Source: Gammaproteobacteria bacterium
GTDB taxonomy: Bacteria; Pseudomonadota; Gammaproteobacteria; S144-34
Direction: 5' to 3'
NCBI GenBank assembly: GCA_015494165.1
Contig: WGBS01000025.1
Location: forward strand, 1-7,932
DNA: 7,932 bases
Part shown: positions 6,551 to 7,932 of the stretch, piece after piece
Numbering within the stretch: position 1 is the stretch's first letter
Layout: every line of letters begins with the position of its first letter
The notes under the pieces: model-generated
What the model saw: only the letters and a program-made list of their open reading frames with translations
What the model was told of the DNA's origin: nothing
Database searches by the model: none
Program-made: the position numbers and the translations under genes

Positions 6551-7360
6551 ATGGGTTTCCTCGCCGGCAAGCGCGCGCTCGTGACGGGCGTTGCGAGCAA
6601 CCGCTCCATCGCCTGGGGCATCGCCGCCGCCATGCGGCGCGAGGGCGCCGAGCTCGCCTTCACCTACCAGAACGACAAGCTGCGCGAGCGCGTGACGAAG
6701 CTCGCCGCCGAGTGCGGCTCGGACATCGTGCTGCCCTGCGACGTCGCCTCCGACGAGCAGATCGCCGCGCTGTTCGAGGCCCTGGGCGGGCGCTGGGACG
6801 GGCTCGACATCGTGGTGCACTCCATCGCCTACGCGCCCAAGGAGCAGCTCGCCGGCGACTTCGTCGAGGTCACGGACCGCGAGGGCTTCCGCGTCGCCCA
6901 CGAGATCTCGAGCTACAGCTTCACGGCGCTGGCGAAGGCGGCGCGCCCCATGATGCGCGGGCGCAACGGGGCGCTGCTCACGCTGAGCTACCTGGGCGCC
7001 GAGCGCGCGGTGCCCAACTACAACGTCATGGGGCTGGCCAAGGCGAGCCTGGAGGCCAACGTGCGCTACATGGCCGCCGCTCTCGGCCCCGAGGGCATCC
7101 GCGTCAACGCCGTCTCCGCCGGGCCCATCCGCACGCTCGCCGCCTCGGGCATCGGCAACTTCCGCAAGCTGCTCGAGCACGCCGAGCGCACCGCGCCGCT
7201 GCGCCGCAACGTCACCATCGAGGAGGTGGGCAACGCGGCGGCCTTCCTGTGCTCCGACCTGGCGTCGGGCATCACGGGCGAGGTCCTCTACGTCGATTCC
7301 GGCTACCACATCCTCGGCCTGGTGGTCTCGGAGGCCGAGGCCGCGCAGCCGTCCGGCTGA
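6551..7360 (+). CDS. fabI: Enoyl-[acyl-carrier-protein] reductase (NADH), FabI
   Basis: Cytoplasmic short-chain dehydrogenase that reduces enoyl-ACP in the last step of each fatty acid elongation cycle. The 269-residue product aligns nearly residue for residue with E. coli FabI (262). It has the atypical N-terminal cofactor motif GVASNRSIAWGIA (13-25), CDV (63-65) near the adenine pocket, HSIAYAP (90-96) and the FabI-type catalytic set Y147, Y157 and K164 (YxxxxxxK spacing, one residue later than E. coli Y146/Y156/K163). The substrate-binding loop segment AGPIRTLAASGI (190-201) and the C-terminal VDSGYHILGL are also present. The position equivalent to E. coli G93 is Ala. The C-terminal tail is a few residues longer than in E. 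coli. It is transcribed divergently from the transporter operon, and its stop codon directly abuts a repeat array, leaving no room for an ordinary U-tract terminator. Confidence 0.97.
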   Translation: MGFLAGKRALVTGVASNRSIAWGIAAAMRREGAELAFTYQNDKLRERVTKLAAECGSDIVLPCDVASDEQIAALFEALGGRWDGLDIVVHSIAYAPKEQLAGDFVEVTDREGFRVAHEISSYSFTALAKAARPMMRGRNGALLTLSYLGAERAVPNYNVMGLAKASLEANVRYMAAALGPEGIRVNAVSAGPIRTLAASGIGNFRKLLEHAERTAPLRRNVTIEEVGNAAAFLCSDLASGITGEVLYVDSGYHILGLVVSEAEAAQPSG

Positions 7361-7436
7361 GGAGACGGGTGACGGGTGACGGGTCACGGTGTACAGGCCA
7401 CTGTGAACTGTAGCCCGCGACCTGCAACCCGCCTGT
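7360..7436 (+). repeat. Heptad repeat block 1
   Basis: Eleven consecutive 7-base units stay in register. They begin AGGAGAC, GGGTGAC, GGGTGAC and GGGTCAC, pass through GGTGTAC, and change to units such as TGTAGCC, CGCGACC and TGCAACC. G-rich units thus lie on the left, and units that are G-rich on the other strand lie on the right. The first unit uses the last base of the fabI stop codon. Confidence 0.75.
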
Positions 7437-7459
7437 GGGCGGGGCTTCCAGCGCTGACC
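7435..7459 (+). repeat. REP-like hairpin A1 (stem degraded)
   Basis: Begins GTGGGCGGGGCTTCCAG and ends GACC, matching copies A2 and A3, but the 3' stem arm reads AGCGCT instead of AGCCCC. The 6-bp stem is therefore partly mispaired, suggesting a decayed copy. Confidence 0.6.
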
Positions 7460-7473
7460 ACGGCACCTTCCGA

Positions 7474-7500
7474 GTGTGGGAGCGGCATCTTGCCGCGACC
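7474..7500 (+). repeat. REP-like hairpin B1
   Basis: Starts GTGTGGGAGCGGC and folds as GCGGCA, loop TCT, TGCCGC (7482-7496), then CGACC-type flank. The GTGG/GGAG head followed by an imperfect palindrome is the form of REP sequences mobilised by RAYT transposases. Its first 13 bases are exactly inverted at 7537-7549. Confidence 0.7.
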
Positions 7501-7522
7501 ATGGCCGGAGAGACGATTGAGG

Positions 7523-7549
7523 AATCGCGGCTGAAAGCCGCTCCCACAC
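7523..7549 (-). repeat. REP-like hairpin C1, inverted partner of B1
   Basis: On the minus strand it starts GTGTGGGAGCGGC and folds as a 6-bp stem with a 3-base loop (7527-7541: GCGGCT, GAA, AGCCGC on the plus strand). Together with B1 it forms a head-to-head pair spanning 76 bp (7474-7549), the arrangement called a REPIN or BIME. Confidence 0.7.
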
Positions 7550-7559
7550 ATCAGTTTGC

Positions 7560-7629
7560 GGGAGACGGGTGACGGGAGACGGTGTGGACCGTGGACCGCA
7601 ACCTGCAACCTGTAGCCTAAAGTCTGGCT
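7560..7629 (+). repeat. Heptad repeat block 2
   Basis: Ten 7-base units in register: GGGAGAC, GGGTGAC, GGGAGAC, GGTGTGG, ACCGTGG, ACCGCAA, CCTGCAA, CCTGTAG, CCTAAAG and TCTGGCT. It has the same left-to-right switch from GGG-headed units to units complementary to G-rich ones as block 1. Confidence 0.75.
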
Positions 7630-7679
7630 AGGGCACCACCCCTCGCCTCCCGCTCCCCCGCCGCCCGACACTCTCGATT
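7630..7679. repeat. C-rich spacer, partly repeated at the right edge
   Basis: A pyrimidine-rich stretch between heptad block 2 and hairpin A2. Bases 7636-7652 match 7913-7929 at 16 of 17 positions, so this spacer belongs to the repeat module and the array evidently continues beyond the window. Confidence 0.5.
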
Positions 7680-7704
7680 GTGGGAGGGGCTTCCAGCCCC
7701 GACC
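7680..7704 (+). repeat. REP-like hairpin A2
   Basis: Starts GTGGGAGGGGCTTCCAG and forms a perfect 6-bp stem GGGGCT/AGCCCC with loop TCC (7686-7700), then GACC. It shares the GTGGGAG head and CGACC tail with the B and C units, but the stem sequence differs on both arms, so pairing is kept. Confidence 0.7.
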
Positions 7705-7718
7705 GCGGCACCTTCCGA

Positions 7719-7745
7719 GTGGGGGAGCGGCATCCTGCCGCGACC
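7719..7745 (+). repeat. REP-like hairpin B2
   Basis: Second copy of B: stem GCGGCA/TGCCGC with loop TCC (7727-7741), preceded by GTGGGGGA and followed by CGACC-type flank. It differs from B1 by one base in the head and one in the loop, leaving the stem intact. Confidence 0.7.
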
Positions 7746-7766
7746 CATGGCCCAAGGAGGCTGAGG

Positions 7767-7793
7767 AATCGCGGCTAGAAGCCGCTCCCACAC
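7767..7793 (-). repeat. REP-like hairpin C2, inverted partner of B2
   Basis: Minus-strand copy with the 13-base head GTGTGGGAGCGGC (7793-7781) and stem GCGGCT/AGCCGC (7771-7785). Only loop or near-loop bases differ from C1. The B2-C2 pair spans 75 bp, almost the same as B1-C1. Confidence 0.7.
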
Positions 7794-7796
7794 GAC

Positions 7797-7866
7797 GGGT
7801 TTCGGGAGACGGGCTTCGGGAGACGGTAACTGTACACCGTAACCTGCAAGCCGTAACCCGCGTGGG
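7797..7866 (+). repeat. Heptad repeat block 3
   Basis: Ten 7-base units in register: GGGTTTC, GGGAGAC, GGGCTTC, GGGAGAC, GGTAACT, GTACACC, GTAACCT, GCAAGCC, GTAACCC and GCGTGGG. The first four carry GGG at exact 7-base spacing (7797, 7804, 7811, 7818). The strand switch falls around the palindrome TGTACA (7831-7836). Confidence 0.75.
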
Positions 7867-7888
7867 GGCGGGGCTTCCAGCCCCGACC
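7862..7888 (+). repeat. REP-like hairpin A3
   Basis: Third copy of A, with perfect stem GGGGCT/AGCCCC and loop TCC (7870-7884), preceded by GTGGGGGC and followed by GACC. Confidence 0.65.
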
Positions 7889-7893
7889 CAATG

Positions 7894-7916
7894 GCCGCGC
7901 CCGAAGGGCGCTCCAC
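7894..7916 (-). repeat. REP-like hairpin C3 (variant stem, inverted)
   Basis: Plus strand GCGCCC, loop GAA, GGGCGC (7897-7911), followed by TCCAC, so the minus strand reads GTGGAGCGCCC as a REP head. It occupies the position of C in the other clusters, but hairpin B is absent from this copy and the stem sequence has changed on both arms. Confidence 0.5.
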
Positions 7917-7932
7917 CCCCCGCCTCCCGACC

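Larger units (their letters stand above)
7361..7932. repeat. Gene-free mosaic array of heptad blocks and REP-like hairpins
   Basis: No convincing gene occurs in these 572 bases; translated frames are low-complexity and follow the repeats. The order left to right is: heptad block 1; hairpins A1, B1 and C1; heptad block 2; a C-rich spacer; hairpins A2, B2 and C2; heptad block 3; hairpins A3 and C3; then a second C-rich spacer cut by the window edge. The A-B-C clusters at 7441-7549 and 7686-7793 are nearly identical (109 versus 108 bases), apart from a short divergent stretch between B and C and a few substitutions. The array starts immediately after the fabI stop codon and would be carried at the 3' end of the fabI transcript. 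Confidence 0.85.

Noticed and set aside
4380..6584. Long plus-strand open frame (734 codons) opposite the binding-protein gene
   Set aside because: It is antisense to a clearly recognised gene, has repetitive Val/Ala/Gly/Leu composition with no motif, and is what 70%-plus GC coding DNA produces on its complementary strand.
7361..7500. Rho-independent terminator for fabI
   Set aside because: Hairpins B1 and C1 are stable but no T-run follows them. They may protect or attenuate the 3' end, but I cannot call a terminator.
7272..7916. Several minus-strand open frames in the repeat region
   Set aside because: Their translations follow the duplicated hairpin sequences, they overlap one another, and they match no protein family I recognise. 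Open frames are expected in GC-rich repeats.
7361..7932. CRISPR array
   Set aside because: The repeats are self-folding hairpins and 7-base units at unequal spacing (A copies start 245 and 182 bases apart). There are no uniform unique spacers.
7361..7932. Complete insertion sequence or integron-type element
   Set aside because: No transposase or integrase fits in the gene-free region, and the inverted ends belong to 75-76-bp hairpin pairs rather than to a gene-bearing element.

Overview
This 7.9-kb window is very GC-rich DNA (G or C at nearly every third codon position). The proteins look proteobacterial, most likely from a gammaproteobacterium. That rests on a FabI that is nearly co-linear with the E. 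coli enzyme, a Dpp/Opp/Yej-type ABC transporter with a fused two-domain ATPase, and REP-type GTGG hairpins like those common in Pseudomonas and Xanthomonadaceae. I cannot name a genus from the sequence alone.

Layout. Positions 1-6425, minus strand, hold one tightly packed four-gene ABC importer operon. In transcription order it is: a lipoprotein-like solute-binding protein (6425-4230), a DppB/YejB-type permease (4233-3256), a DppC/YejE-type permease with an enlarged N-terminal half (3251-1845), and a fused double ATPase (1848 to the left edge, 3' end missing). Two junctions are 4-base GTGA overlaps and one is a 4-base gap, and the three downstream genes all begin with GTG. Gene order and the fused ATPase match the E. 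coli yejABEF plan, but the binding protein and second permease are much longer than the E. coli ones. The importer should bind peptides or similar oligomers in the periplasm and bring them in with ATP.

A 125-bp divergent intergenic region (6426-6550) separates the operon from fabI (6551-7360, plus strand), the NADH-dependent enoyl-ACP reductase of fatty acid synthesis. The minus-strand side carries a perfect TATAAT only 8 bases from the binding-protein ATG. The fabI side has a clear ribosome-binding site.

From the fabI stop codon to the right edge (7361-7932) I see no gene. The stretch is a mosaic repeat array: three roughly 70-bp blocks built of 7-bp units, alternating with clusters of REP-like hairpins, two of which form head-to-head (REPIN-like) pairs. 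The array runs off the window. It is the least explained part of the region. The transporter's unusual membrane architecture is the second point of interest. I found no evidence of a defence system, CRISPR array, RNA gene, integrase or complete transposon.
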